Assembly: GCA_034190875.2 (NCBI GenBank)
Contig: CM067351.1
Location: 5,633,795 to 5,697,794, forward strand
From: Urechis unicinctus
Lineage: Eukaryota; Annelida; Polychaeta; Xenopneusta; Urechidae
Reading direction: 5' to 3'
DNA length: 64,000 bases
Shown: piece after piece, positions 51,617 through 64,000 of the stretch
Numbering within the stretch: the stretch's first letter is position 1
Layout of the letters: each line of letters starts with the position of its first letter
Notes under the pieces: generated by a model
What the model saw: the letters and a program-made list of their open reading frames with translations, nothing else
Database searches by the model: none
What the model was told of the DNA's origin: nothing
Translations under genes and position numbers: made by a program

Positions 51617-51984
51617 CGAATTATGCTTTGTTAATTATATCCTGATTCAGCAAATTAAGTGTCTAGTCTCTGTTGCTTGAAGTTCAGTTCTGTGAGGTGG
51701 ACTGATCTTAAAAACTACCATTATTTATTGCTTGAATGTGCTTTCATAAAATGTATAAAAATGTGATAATTCATCATTTGTGAAGGTGTAAACATTGGAT
51801 ATGTGGCTCTGATATCTTGTGTTGATTACTGTTGGCTTATTGGTTATCAAGTGTGTGTTGGAAGACTGTATTGACTATGTATCAATGTTTTTGTTTATCA
51901 TCAGACCATTTTGTCCTGTACTATATGTTTGAGCAATTAGATTAACAAGGATTGCTTACAATGTAGGTGCTGGTTTCTTTTGTG

Positions 51985-51990
51985 AATAAA
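51985..51990 (+). promoter_or_regulatory. Polyadenylation signal AATAAA of TAPT1
   Basis: Canonical signal about 370 bases after the TAPT1 stop, with no competing gene between. Confidence 0.6.
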
Positions 51991-52009
51991 ATTGACATTT
52001 TGATTTATA

Positions 52010-53580
52010 TACTATCTTGGTTTTAGTCATGCAGTTAAACTACCCGAGAATGTTCCACCTTCGTTTGTGTGTAAAAATGTGTGAGAAAGTATTTCTCAAC
52101 AAGGAATGGTGAATGTTTTCTTCTTAGAGATCAGGGCAACCCACACATCATGCAATCGAGATGTTGGGGCATAGAAAGTAGCATCAAAATAGCGTATTTC
52201 ACCACTACAGGGCTTGTGCTCTAGTGCGTCACTATTTTTTTCCAACAGTATCAACGTTACAGAGGTGCTTACAAAGCCTAAGCAGCCATCCCTGATCCCA
52301 GCAGACAGCTGCGGATAGGTGTGGGGTCCATGCAGAAACAGCTGTCTGGCTGGCTCTGAAACGTGATACTTGCACCAACAAACGTAAACAGGGCAATACA
52401 TTGGTTTTATTCATAGCAGTTAGCTGTGTTAATGGATTACAAAAATAAATATATGTTTTATTGGCCAGGCAGTGAACAGTCTGGATGCCTACCATTTTGC
52501 TTACAGGCATAGGCTCTGCTTCTTTGACATTTAAAGAGTTAAAGACTATGATAACATTTATGATTTTACTTCGTATATAATAGCATTCCACATATGTCGT
52601 CACTATGGCCAAGGAATTGAACCACATAAAAGTCATGCTTTATTAGGTGTGTTGGTTGCAGAGCCCTCATAATGTGCCATATTGGCCAAGTAAATGAGTC
52701 ATGTGTTTGTAAGAGCACGTATATCATTCCACAAGCTACAAGTAACACATGCCACCTAAAAGTATCAGATACACTCATTACCTAGGGGTAAGGACACTGT
52801 ATAACCTCTCTGATCTAAGGTCCCTCCATATTTGTCCAGGATGAAATTACAATAGGTTCTCTTATTGATTATAAAGGATTTCAATTCCCCATTGGGTTAA
52901 CATATAAAGATATTTTGTTATCAGTTTCTCATTACTTTTTGGCTTACAGTTATACAGAGCTGATTTTGATTGGGCAGGGAGAAATTGACATCAAATGGGC
53001 CTATAGGTGATTTGGGGCTTTGAGCTTGCTACATGAGTGGCACCCTTATTGGTGTTAGCAAGTGCAATAACAACATCTGCAAGCTATATCGGCAAAACAT
53101 GCTCCCTAAATGTAACAGGTGCACGCATACCGTACTTAAAAGAGTGACGTTAGAAATAAGGCTTAAGACAAGGATAACCTCTGTTATCTAATGACTTGAT
53201 ATTTGGCCTAAAAGAAAACTACTCTGGGGCAAAGGTCAAGCAGAGCCAATTTTAAGATTACAAGAAGATATTAACAAAAGAGGGGTCTTTATACGATATG
53301 GGGCTGCCAGCTTGCTTCATAACAATTTGTGCCATCAAGTTTATGAATGGATATACATACACAAACAAAGGTATATGATAGCCTATGCTGAAATGCAGAG
53401 CTAGAAAACCAATAAGTGTGTTGGGTAAGCTCAGTGACAAATATGGCTCTTTCTGTGAATACACAACAGTTATTTTTCTTTTCAAGCCAGGCAAAGAATT
53501 GCAATTTTTATAAGGGATAAAGCATACAACTTCACACACTAAATTTATTAGACTAGTAAATATGCAGCAGAAGAGAGTAA
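52010..53580. other. Intergenic, plus probable MRPS26 3' UTR
   Basis: Convergent intergenic space between TAPT1 and MRPS26. Only short frames without recognisable domains were seen, and no tandem repeat or RNA gene. Confidence 0.4.
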
Positions 53581-55455
53581 CTAAGAATGAACTTTTTCCA
53601 ATTCAGGTTCTAATTGGGGTTCTTGACTTGTGCTACCATCTGGCATCTCAATGAATCGATTGCCTTGGACATCGATAGCAAAGTTGTAATTGCTCCTGGA
53701 GTCCAGCGCGTTTTCAATTTCAGCCTCCAAGTTGTTGATATCTACAAATCTTTTAGCTTCCTCCTGAGAACACATGCATAGCCACTACCCATGAGACAAT
53801 GTGTAAACAAATCCCTGACAATGGTAAAAGATTTCCAGACCAAACTGTACAAAATTCAACAATTCTTATGTAATCAAACTCGGCTACCAGGAAGTAAATA
53901 CAGTACTGACAAACTTAAATTGCCAAAAACATCAACCATGTTGATAATGACAATGTAAACTTGCATCATTAAATAGGGAGTATAAGAATGCTGATTTAAC
54001 CTGTTCTTTAGTCAACATTGCAGTTGCCATTTCCTGTCTTTTTAGCTTGGCCTCTTCCAGCTTTTGTAGACTTTCCCTTCGGCCCTCCCTTGACCTCATT
54101 ACCTTATCCTGTTCACGTGCAGACCTATTTCAAAGATATAAAAAGCATGAATGACACACAGAATCAGAATGCAATACTCTAGTTAGTGAACGATAAGTGC
54201 ATGCTTTTATATTACCTGAATGCAGCAGATTCTGTATTCCAAGCATCGTTTAGTGCAACAAGTTCACGCTGTTCTTCAAGCTCTTGGGTTATATGAGTTT
54301 CGTCTTTCTCTTCTAGACTTACAGCTTCTAAGTCACTCTGTATAAACTGTCTAAGGGCACACACATTACACATACACAAGCAAAAGGCAGCAAACAGTTC
54401 ACATGATAAAAGGTAGGTGGAGGCTGTGGGCAGCACAGGCCCTTGAACCAGGCCAAGTAAGGCATTATGATTAGTCATCTTGATGGTCAAACACAAGGTA
54501 GGAAACCAGCAACCTGGGGTCGGTCCAAGTAACTCCTGTTTCTGCCGTTTTGTTCCTTAGTGGACATAATAGGCTTCCGCCAATGGTTAAAGGAGAGATC
54601 TGTTTTCCATTTCCTAATACATGGAATCTGTAGTTGAGTTTCTAACACGTACAAACCTATTGATTTTGTCAGTGTGAACAATTTTTCAGAGAGAAGTTTG
54701 TTCGCCTTGGTAAAACTTATTAAGCTGGCCTCTGGTTGGATGAGGGAATTGTCCTTGATAACAGGGAAGCAACTTTATTTTGATTATGTGGTTTTATTGA
54801 CACCATCCAAACAAGATAAACTATGTGATTTGTCTTTGATTACAGTTCAACGGTGAGGATGCTGAATTGTTATGAGCGATTTGCTCTGTGCTACATTATG
54901 CGTCGACAATTGATAAGTTGCAAATGGAAGCAACAAGACATTTTCAATGTTTTTGGAGCGATGATAGGGCTGGTTGTCGTGACCTAACATGTTGGAAGTT
55001 GAAATGTTAGGAGCAAGAGGAAGCCCAGGTAGCTTGTCATCCTCAGCTTCCCCATCTTGTCTTCTGTATATATATATAAAGCGCTTGAACATCATCAACA
55101 CTAATTATAACGCCTTACTGGTGGGGGCAGTAGTCAGTCTACCAAACAACATCCAACTAGTTTATAATCTACTCACAGTACAATATATAAAATATGAAAC
55201 GACCACATTTTAAAAAACTTACTTTAAGGACCTCATTGTTGTCCTATACGTGTTGTATCGCCATCTGAGTTCTTTAGTTTCCTCGGCATCCCTCGGCGTT
55301 TCGGTCCGAACATAGTAAGCCTTAGCAGCATTGACAGGGGCCCATCTACGCTTCCTCCAGCGAACAGTCCTCAGCATTTCAGGTCTGTTTTGCATTTCTA
55401 TAGCAGTTTCTATCATAGATGAATTGCACAGCATGTGTCTAAATCGATTAAACAT
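53581..55455 (-). CDS. MRPS26: Mitochondrial ribosomal protein S26 (mS26)
   Basis: mS26 is a helical protein of the small mitoribosomal subunit. Four minus-strand exons: 55455-55223, 54350-54216, 54124-54001 and 53763-53581 (TAG at 53583-53581). They give 224 residues, slightly longer than the ~205 of vertebrate homologues. Evidence: a basic N-terminal region RWRKRRWAPVNAAKAYYV; YNTYRTTMRSLKQF; a long charged helix (EEKDETHITQELEEQREL, WNTESAAFRSAREQDKV, KLEEAKLKRQEMA); and the diagnostic C-terminal NLEAEIENALDSRSNYNFAID. All introns are GT-AG with matching phases. The start (MFNRFRHML) was chosen because upstream in-frame sequence is hydrophobic and unlike the family; the first residues probably form the mitochondrial targeting part. 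Confidence 0.88.
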
Positions 55456-56750
55456 CTTGTCAAATTTTAGAAGAGCGATAATTGACGAATAAGCGTGAAA
55501 AAAAGTGTGATCAAGGTTATTTAACTCTAATGAGCCATGTATAGTGCTAGGCGCGGCTGGGCTGAATACGAATAGAAAGAGCCGGATATAGACTATAGAA
55601 AAAGAGAAAAGTTCTTCCTTATGAAAATGACCATCAATCCCAAATGTTTGTTTAGACAAGATTCATTGTACATGAAAGAAACGGGTCACTTTGGAAAACT
55701 CTTTTATCGTGGTAATTATTCATAAATCATTCAACTTATATATTAGTGCGGCTTTCATGAAAATCTGGCATATTTCAGATTCCATATTCGATACAGCGAA
55801 ATCGAAATTGCAAGATAAAGATGATAGGTAATTGTTTTGGAACTTATTTGCTTTAAATTAGTAAACATTGTATATATGTATCTCCAAGGAGCACCGAATG
55901 CTCGTAACGTACTCTCTTATTTTGAATGGCAGTCGGAAAAAATATTTTCATATCTGCGTCTTTTGAGGATAGTTTGATATAGCGTCAAGATCGAAACTGA
56001 AACTTGATTAACAAGTTTGCTTATCGTGTTTTATCCAAAATCAAGTATATTTAGGTTATATACCAATAGTTGGTCCATGTCCGAGTTAAATCTGGTCGAA
56101 GTGCGTAATATATTTTTTACCAATCAATATTCAAAAAGTATAACATGCGAGAGATGACAAATTTGAAATATATGGACTGGTTCTTTGGTAGACCTACAGT
56201 AGGCCTCTATGCCTGCAGTACAGGCCTACCTCATGCCAAGCCAAATGTGGTGGACTTGTCAATCATATTTCTTCTACCTACTTTTTATCCATTTGAAAAG
56301 CCATACGGATGTCATTTTGTTCGATTCAATTGTTGATTACCTCCTTCGCTGAAGTTGTAGGAAAGCTGTAATACATGGCACTTGTAAATATCCGTGGAAA
56401 ACAAATTCGAAGCGGAATATCGTCCATAAATATGTCTGCTCAAGTCTATGTGAAAACGAAGCAATTTCGTCTTAGCGTACTTTGTTATCCGAGACAAAAA
56501 TGGCGATAAAAGGAGCAGCGTTAATGTTTGTGATATGTTTTTGATTCATTTGTGCATATATTGAAGTTTGATGACGATCTGGATTTTTCAGTGAGCACCC
56601 TAAGATGTTTAAGAATAACCAGATATGGTTCATCTTTGTATGGTTCATCTATGAAAGGAAATTAGATCAATGTTTGGTTGTCAACCACATTTTGACTAGG
56701 CAAAACGCCAGACCTAACAGGTAATAGTTAGGTCTGTTAACCGGGCTAGT
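55456..56750. other. Head-to-head intergenic region between MRPS26 and FRA10AC1
   Basis: The two genes diverge from here, so promoters and the missing FRA10AC1 first exon should lie between 55456 and 57898. No TATA box or clear first exon could be picked out. An ATGGCG in a good start context lies near 56500, but it reaches a stop after 14 codons. Confidence 0.35.
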
Positions 56751-57135
56751 TCTTTGGTAGTCCCGGTTGCACGGTAATATTAATTGATACCGTCCTGCGC
56801 GAGGCACAACCCATCGAGCGGCGAGCGTTATATTTCGAGTGTCCGTAGCTTCTTAACAATGTTGTGTACTTACGTATCTATATATTGTCGAGAACTGGTC
56901 CGGGGGGTATGTTTTTTCAGCCTCTCGGCTCGTACGACGGGTTTTGTTGTGCCTCGTATGTGTACAGCGGCTAGCTCTTTGGCAAGTTACCTCCACCTGA
57001 TGGTTTGCGGTCCGATATCCTGTACAGAGGCGATGATCCATGGGTGATGGTTTTCTACTGTCAATTTAATTGCTTGTATGTTGCGCTTTTCTGGATCAGC
57101 CCTACATAGCAGGATCAATAAAATAAATTGAATTC
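56751..57135. repeat. Candidate dispersed repeat (SINE- or LINE-end-like)
   Basis: A block more GC-rich than its surroundings ends with gcgcttttctggatcagccc and a tail of atcaataaaataaattgaatt, which looks like the 3' end of a retroposed sequence. No RT motif or tRNA-like head was recognised, so the class is unknown. Confidence 0.35.
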
Positions 57136-57299
57136 TATAGTCTTATGCATTAACTATTTTATGAAAGTGATTATTCCTTGAATTGCTACAAAAGAACATG
57201 CATTAACAACATTTATTTACAATATGACGTCATGACCCAGCCTTGACACTGCAGTAGTCTACTATTCGAGCCACCTCCTTAGTGGAGTTCACAGGCACA

Positions 57300-57795
57300 T
57301 TACAAGCCTTCAACGTCAAAACACTTGTTTACAGTAGTTGAAAATCCTATATATTTCACCATTGTGAGGTATAGGACAGGAGTCCTTGGGCTAGGGCATA
57401 TACAGAGCGGGCCCAAAGAATGAAGGTAGCTGTGAATTGTCTGCCACCCTTATATGCTGTGCACTTGCCCATGCTAACTCCAAAGCGTTCTATACATGCC
57501 ATCTGCTGTGTAGATATATGGCATTGTAAGCTTGTTCATGCAACTGATCTCATCAGGTCTGACTGTTACATTTTAACATATGCTATAACATCATTGGTTT
57601 CACGAAAAAACTTGTTCATCGACTCATTCATCCTGACAAAATGCTCCTCAATGTGTTTGTGTCCATACCCTGTATGCCTCATAGGGTATTGCATCCATGG
57701 TGAATTGCCAAAGCATTTCTCTAAAGCTTTTCTCAAAGCAAACACTGTCAATTTCTGCTGTGACAGCATCAACAGAGTTTTCATCAATGCTTTAT
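57300..57795 (-). pseudogene. Possible decayed coding remnant, unknown
   Basis: On the minus strand a 73-residue frame (57787-57566; LTVFALRKALEKCFGNSPW, YGHKHIEEHFVRMNESMNKFF) continues, after two stops, with further protein-like sequence down to about 57330. The composition looks more protein-like than chance, but no family was recognised. It may equally be a chance frame. Confidence 0.25.
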
Positions 57796-57898
57796 CTCAT
57801 CTCATTTCAGTATTACAGCATATATGTAGGACTAGCCCTGCACTGCATATGTAGCTGTCATACATACACCAAAATATCACATCAGTTCTGTATTGCAG

Positions 57899-60800
57899 GC
57901 ACATGCTTCTGGGGGCCATACTGGCTATGGGTCTGAGTTTGATTATGACAGCGAGGGTGACAGACGCAGGTGAGTTTTCACCATAGAAATCATATATCCT
58001 CCATAAATCTGGTTAGTAAATTGTTCACCTCTTTGCATTTATCATTTTTTATCCATCACTCAAAGGTGAGCTATATTTGTCTGGAGACCTACTGTAGATA
58101 TATTGCAAGATTTGTTTTGCGAAAGTGCTAAACAGTTTATCATAGCATAGGACTTGAAAAAGGCAGCTAATAAATTGCATTATTTAAATAACTCAAGCTG
58201 AATAGCTGAGCAGATCTACTTTCAAATCATTATATAACAATTATACTTGTAAGAATATTGAAGCTTATTGGCTGCTTGTGCACAATGCTCAAAGTGTAAA
58301 TCACCTCATTAATGTTTTTGAGCCTATAGCCATATGTTAAGGCCATCAATGGTTATCATGTTGTGTGTTGAAAATTATCAGGGCAAGACGGAAAGATCTG
58401 GCAGCTCCACAGGCAGCCAGCAAGTCACAACTTCCTTCTAAAAGAGAAGTGGTCCAAGAATATGACAAGTAAGCATTTTCTTACCTGGCTTGGCATTAGG
58501 TTTCCCAATAAGCAGTTACTAAGGTTTCTTTTGATGTTTGAATTTTATTATTATGTGGCATGCTTTTTACAGGGACGAAGGAATCAGGCAAAGATACCAC
58601 GTCCTGAGTCTTGATGCTGTATCCTTTGTGTCAATCAAAATAAAAGATGCTTGATGAAGGTTTTGTTCATAGTTACATATGAAATATTATATTTATTTAT
58701 ATGTTCATGGAACATAGAGTCATCTTTTTATTTATTGCTTCTTCTTGTGATCAATTGAATGATGGTTCTTGGTCCTTAAAATTGTGCAGTACTCCAGACA
58801 CAAAAAGTACATGAATGACTACTTGCTGTATTTTGGTGGATCTGCAAAAGACTTTGAGAGAGATACGTGAGTATGGTGAACTTATTGTGTATAGAGGCTG
58901 ACAGAAAAGACACCCATGCAGTGATGTAAATAGTTCTATATCCATTCACTTGTTTATTTCAGGTCACGTGATAAAAGGGACATCGACGTTATTCGTGAGA
59001 ATCATCGTTTTCTTTGGGAAGATGATGACCAGCCTGAGGAAACATGGTATTATTCGTCTTATTTTTATATATTGTACAGGGGTAGAAATAAGCTCATTTG
59101 ATCCAGGGGCCAGTTAGGCTCTTAGATTGCAAAATCTAGGGGACACTAGATAAAGTTAGAGGCTGCTGTTTCTATGACAAAATCCTACTTTCAACATAGT
59201 CATCCTAAAACTTCCCTCCTTATGCATGAACTGGTGTGGCAAAAATGATTGTGATATGTTATAATGGGGATGGGGGATGAAAGGTGTTGTCAAACCATAA
59301 ATCTTGCAGATCTTATCCATAGATAAGTACCTATGCCTTACATCAGTTAAATGCAAAAAGCCAGACCTACAAGCAAGGTCTGCCCTAACTTTTTGTCTCA
59401 CTCACCAAAGGGGCCAGTATCTGTGAATTTCTACTAACTCATGGCTTTTACTCACTCACCACCCCCACCTACCAGCTTGACGGCCCCAAACCAAGTCTGC
59501 AGACATATGGGTGGCATTATACAAAAGGCACATTACTGGCAGTGCTTGGATAAGAATAATGAACTTGTGTTTGTGTGTCAAGGGAAAAACGTTTGGCCAA
59601 GAAGTATCATGACAAACTCTTCAAAGAGTATTGCATTGTAGACCTCAGCCGGTACAGGGAAAATAAGGTACGTTGTGATACAGTTATTGGAAGCTGGGTA
59701 GCTGTGTTATATGGAGGCATGTGTAAGCTTGTGAAGTTACAATGTTAAGCAAATAGCTACTGCAATGTCAATCATTTGCCCTATGTTGCGATAGGTAGCA
59801 TTACGATGGAGGATCGAGAAGGAAGTGGTGGATGGTAAAGGTAATAACTTCATCCTAATTTAGTACAACTGGAGGTTATCAACATGAACGGGTTTTTCAT
59901 AGGAACTACGTCCAAAAATATGACCCAACTTGGGTTGATCAGTGGTATTGTTTAATTCCCCTTCCATGTCAAGGTTAAGCTCAATTAATTCAGTATATCT
60001 AAGCTCTTCTTTAATTGAAAGTAATGTGTGCATACAATAATATTGTTCTGTCCCTTAATAAAATATTATATTTGTTCTTTCTGTGTCTTGTCAAATGATC
60101 AGTTATGCTGGATTACCAGTATGTTATCTTGGTTCCTGTGTATCTACTGTAGGTCAGTTTGTGTGCGGGAATAAAAAGTGCAATGAAGGGGAAGTCCTAC
60201 GCAGCTGGGAGGTCAACTTCGGTTACATGGAACATGACACAAAGAAAAATGCCCTCGTTAAACTCAGTAATCCTCATTTCACCTCACAAGTGCAGCCACT
60301 TTTTCATACTGTACAGCAATGTGGTCAACATGTATTGATTTGTCAGTTGTTTTCTAATCAAGTGAACTGTGCATGGCTGTGATAGGATTATGTCCGGAGT
60401 GCTCCCATAAACTCAACTACCACCACAAGTATGGCAGATTTTATTTACAAATGCTTTGTGGCAAGATATTGATGATTGAATAGTTGCTATTTTTAAATTG
60501 TAACTCATGCCTTGGTGAAATATATTCATGAATTATATAACAGAAAGAAAGAAGTGGTGAAGAAGAGAAAATCCTCTGACAAATCAGTCAATTCATCCAA
60601 GAGACAGAAACACTCAGATACAGAACTCGAATCAGGTCAGTGAAAAGGTCAACCCTATTCATTGCTTATGTACAGCAGGTTCCAATTCACACAGCAGTCA
60701 TTGTTATTTGTGCTCAGTTGTAGAGAAGAAAACAAAGGCTGCTGATGAGGGTGAAGGCTGTGAGGATGAGCAACAAGAGGTGGCCACAGAGCAGCCTGCA

Positions 60801-61132
60801 GACACCGGTGAGGCAAGCCGAGAAGGAGATGAAGATAACTTGTGGTCTAAACCTGCCCCTGTGGTGGAGGACAAGTCACGGTGAGCCACATCTCCACTCT
60901 AACTCACTTCTGTCACCAACATAGATCGAATGGGTTTTGTTTGAAAGTGAAAAGAAAAATACATTTATAAGTTAATCAATGTCAGTTGGATCTGATCTGT
61001 GTGCTTGATGCCGTGACAACTTGACTGGGTTAAGTGATATTTCTAGCCAATGTTGATATTAAAATGTTTGCTTGTGTTTGATTTTTCAGAGAGGATGAAT
61101 TTGAGGACTACTTTGAAGATATGTTTTTATGA
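57899..61132 (+). CDS. FRA10AC1: FRA10AC1-like nuclear protein (first coding exon not found)
   Basis: FRA10AC1 is a conserved nuclear protein associated with spliceosomes. Twelve exons: 57899-57969, 58382-58468, 58573-58618, 58790-58866, 58963-59046, 59583-59667, 59795-59840, 60153-60266, 60386-60428, 60544-60635, 60718-60880 and 61090-61132. They give 316 residues, so only the initiating Met and a few residues are missing. Motifs: GYGSEFDYDSEGD, RQRYHVLSLDAYSRHKKYMN, DVIRENHRFLWEDD, EKRLAKKYHDKLFKEYCI, LRWRIEKEVVDGKGQF, CGNKKCNEGEVLRSWEVNFG, and LCPECSHKLNYHHK. The CGNKKC and CPEC pairs form the probable zinc-binding site of the family. The C-terminal part is Lys/Ser/Glu-rich and ends EDEFEDYFEDMFL, as in other members. 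Splice sites are GT-AG and phases agree throughout. Confidence 0.95.
59077..59440. mobile_element. Possible decayed hAT-like MITE in a FRA10AC1 intron
   Basis: The left end caggggtagaaataagc (59077-59093) resembles the CAGGG ends at 6010 and 8156. The right side, gtgaatttctactaact (about 59423-59439), is a partial inverted match. The imperfect ends and lack of a visible target duplication leave this uncertain. Confidence 0.35.
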
Positions 61133-62988
61133 CCGGGGCTCATGCTGCAGTGTGGTGTACATCATAACGTCTTACATGTCAGTTGTAACATAGCATGGAT
61201 GACTCCTTCATTTTATCAACAGCTGTGGAGTGGTATATTCATAATTCTTCAAAGCAGAAAACATCTGTCAGAAGTAATGTGTTTTTGTCTATAATCTAGA
61301 TTTGTATTGGCACTTGTGGCAGATTAAGAAAAGTCAGGTACTGTGATACCATATGAAATATGCTAACTGGGCAAAGTGGTTATTGATATGTTCTTGAAAA
61401 AAACCCATGTATGGTTGTGCAATTTACCTTCTCCCCAAAACATTGCGACTTCAATTTCATGGAACCCTCCTGTAAACCAGAATGCACATGATTGTTTGCT
61501 TCTTCAATCATTGATATTTTCAGTGGCGTTTGTTTTGAACTATTCCAATAGTGACAGCACATGGGAGAGGTCACATCTAAGCGAGTTTCGTGGGTTGCCG
61601 TACATGGCCATAATTGCCAAAAACGGCATCAAATATCTGAAATAACAACAACAACAACAACATACTCATGGATTGCTGGGTAAGTTTGTTGAGACTGAAG
61701 TCGTTAGGTGCTACGCACTCGGTATTCATCATAATGTTCACAGTTAGGCGCTCTCCGTGTGGCCGGACATGCTATCGATACCGATGTTCAGATTTACAGG
61801 GCACGTTTTAAAAACTCTCGTTTTTATGTCTCACCCCTCTTTAGCTACTAATTTTGTGTACACATTCTGCGACTTATACTCGAGATTGTATCGGTATGAT
61901 ATCATGCATAATAGCCTGTACACCCCTGTTCAATTTGTGTTATTAAGGTTTTTATGCAGCAGCATGCATCAATATTAGAGGCAAATGTACTGCGTAGTAT
62001 TTTGTATTGATGGATATGAACTTACAATTTCTATGGTAAGAACAAAAACAATCATGAAAGTGTCAATACAATCGGCTGGCACACTTGACGGGTCGTGTTA
62101 TACTACGTGATACGAAATACAAGCGCCAAAACTTCTCTGACTCGCCACATACATACAAACTGGTAATCGCTGATGTGGCTCATTAGGAAAAATGCTAAAG
62201 TTTAATAAAGAGGTATTGAAATGTTTGCTTCGTTGTTGTCAAAAAGCTTGCGCTTAGGCATTACAGAGGGATTTTGAAATGCAACTGATTAACGCAAGGT
62301 TGCACTGAAATCGTCACAGTGACTGTGGGTCTGCGTGTTAAAAGGCAGCGAGGAAGACGGCTCTGTAGCGGAGTTAATTTGGGCGTGGCGGATTTAGCAG
62401 CCTAAGTGCAACGCGGGGATTACGCTCGTAAGCCTGTTTGATCTTCTAGCTTGACCGACGGCTCGCTTTTATTTGCTTATCAAGCAATACATTTGATTGG
62501 TAGGGTTAATATATGCGTTTGCCCCGAGCAAGTGGCCGGATACAGGATGTGGCCGGATACAGGATGTGGCCGGATAGGAAGGCACCAATGTTCCTGTGAA
62601 TATATAGATCAATGAATGCAGATTACGGAAACCAACTTATCTTCTTAATTTATTCTTGTTGCAGAAGCCACGTAAAGAATATGTTTTACATAATGGGACC
62701 TACATTTCCCATCTGGAGTGCATCTGCACGACGTAAATTCATGTGTTGATAAATGGATCCGTGTTGGTGAAATTATGTTTGTAATGTTTTAAAGTTCATA
62801 TTAAGCTCCACAATAGTCCTAACCGAATGGACACATTTTGACACAGTTCTGTTTAATGCCGAGCGATCCTGACGAAATTCCAGACACTTGGACAATGTTG
62901 TGGACGTTTATCTGAGATGTTTTCTTACAAATATTCACCACCAACATTTTAGCAGATATATACACAGTCATTGGCAGGCGTCGGTCTA
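61133..62988. other. FRA10AC1 3' UTR and intergenic DNA
   Basis: Holds an (ACA)n stretch near 61650-61663 and a 17-bp repeat, ggatacaggatgtggcc, in about 2.5 copies at 62535-62578. No gene recognised. Confidence 0.4.
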
Positions 62989-63322
62989 ACAAGCCATTGA
63001 TCGCATATCAGTTAGGGGGAAGTAACATATGACAAGCCATTGATCGCATAGCAGTTAGGGGGTAATAACATATGACAAGCCATTGATCGCATAACAGTTA
63101 GGGGGAAGTAACATACGACAAGCCATTGATCGCATAACAGTTAGGGGGAAGTAACATATGACAAGCCATTGATCGCATAACAGTTAGGGGGTAATAACAT
63201 ATGACAAGCCATTGATCGCATAACAGTTAGGGGGAAGTAATAACATATGACAAGCCATTGATCGCATAGCAGTTAGGGGGTAATAACATATAACAAGCCA
63301 TTGATCGCATAGCAGTTAGGGG
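62989..63322. repeat. 43-bp minisatellite, nearly eight copies
   Basis: The unit is acaagccattgatcgcataa followed by cagttagggggaagtaacatatg. Two main variants differ at gggaagtaac versus gggtaataac, and they alternate along the array. One copy has a 3-base insertion. There are no unique spacers. Confidence 0.93.
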
Positions 63323-64000
63323 GTCATATATTTGCACTAGTTATTATATTACTACCTGGTTTTAACATGCATAATACATACACGTTATGTTAACCATGAA
63401 ATAAAGTGCGGCACTTCAATGAACGATGCTCGGTATATCGATCCTCAGCAATATTTGTGTTTTTACTATGAATAGCTAACTCGATTAAAATTAATGGATT
63501 GTATACAACAAACATTGCCTGCTTCAGGTGATTGTAACAACATGCTGGAATAAGTGGATCGTACTTGTATAGAAATAAGGCTGTTAACGGATTTCCTTTG
63601 TTTTTGATTGTACTTATTAATGTGATTGGATGATTGCGTTTTTCCATCCCAATAAATAGCCCGTGGCATGTCCAAACCACTCTCTCCCGAATTATTCCTA
63701 TTTTCTCAAGTTGTGAATAAGCAACCGCACAACCAACAACACCGAGCAGAATATTGCATGTGGCTGTTATGGTGAAATATGAGTTGGTTTAGCACCATCC
63801 AATCTCTATGAGAAATAATGCCTTTGGGTATTACTATTGTATTATAGATTAACGCTGACGTATGGGAACGACTGAAAATCAAAGTTTGGAGGACACTTGT
63901 CAAGTAATAGTATCGATTGTTTTCCGACATGAACGAAAAATAACTTCTGGTGCTGATATTATAATATATAATTAATGGAATATTGGATGGAAATATATTA
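63323..64000. other. Intergenic, nothing recognised
   Basis: Only short frames without recognisable domains. Confidence 0.35.

Noticed and set aside
62989-63322. Regular 43-bp repeats considered as a CRISPR array
   Set aside because: The copies are directly adjacent with no unique spacers, and the window is clearly eukaryotic; it is a minisatellite.

Overview
The window looks like nuclear DNA of a bilaterian invertebrate, most likely marine. Genes are split by short GT-AG introns and intergenic DNA is AT-rich. There are long (TA)n tracts, several minisatellites and nested Ty3/gypsy, tyrosine-recombinase (DIRS/Ngaro-like) and LINE retroelements. The phylum cannot be fixed from the sequence; a mollusc, annelid, brachiopod or lancelet would all fit.

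Host genes, left to right: (1) the 3' end of an alpha-catenin gene (+, 1-2823), with an apparent one-base frame break in the last exon; (2) PRADC1, a secreted protease-associated-domain protein (-, 5004-7327, complete in four exons); (3) TAPT1, a multi-pass membrane protein (+, 46436-51616, eleven exons); (4) MRPS26, a mitochondrial ribosomal protein (-, 53581-55455, four exons); (5) FRA10AC1, a nuclear protein (+, 57899-61132, twelve exons, first coding exon not found). These genes are functionally unrelated and each is transcribed on its own.

Between PRADC1 and TAPT1 lies about 35 kb of repeats. Its base layer is a tandem array with a ~1.13 kb unit: a minus-strand LINE reverse-transcriptase fragment, a (TA)n tract and a TG/TA-rich stretch. 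The array begins near 11716 and can be followed in pieces to about 44.4 kb, because retrotransposons have landed in it. Gypsy A1 (-, 14365-22037) splits unit 3. Gypsy C (-, 23112-28555) lies in unit 4 and itself contains element B (26422-28371). Gypsy A2 (+, 29827-42982) lies in a later (TA)n tract and contains a tyrosine-recombinase-type element (33004-36877). LINE fragments flank the array on both sides.

The most interesting signals are in these elements: a textbook -1 frameshift signal at the gag-pol junction of gypsy A1; a leader hairpin with a conserved 7-nt loop and covarying stem, whose loop is perfectly complementary to a hairpin loop just before the polypurine tract; an LTR element whose internal region is inverted relative to its LTRs; a split-direct-repeat element that has a SAM-like domain in its first ORF but no recombinase gene; and a conserved C-terminal tail on integrase shared by two diverged gypsy families. 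All autonomous-type elements carry stops or frameshifts and look dead.
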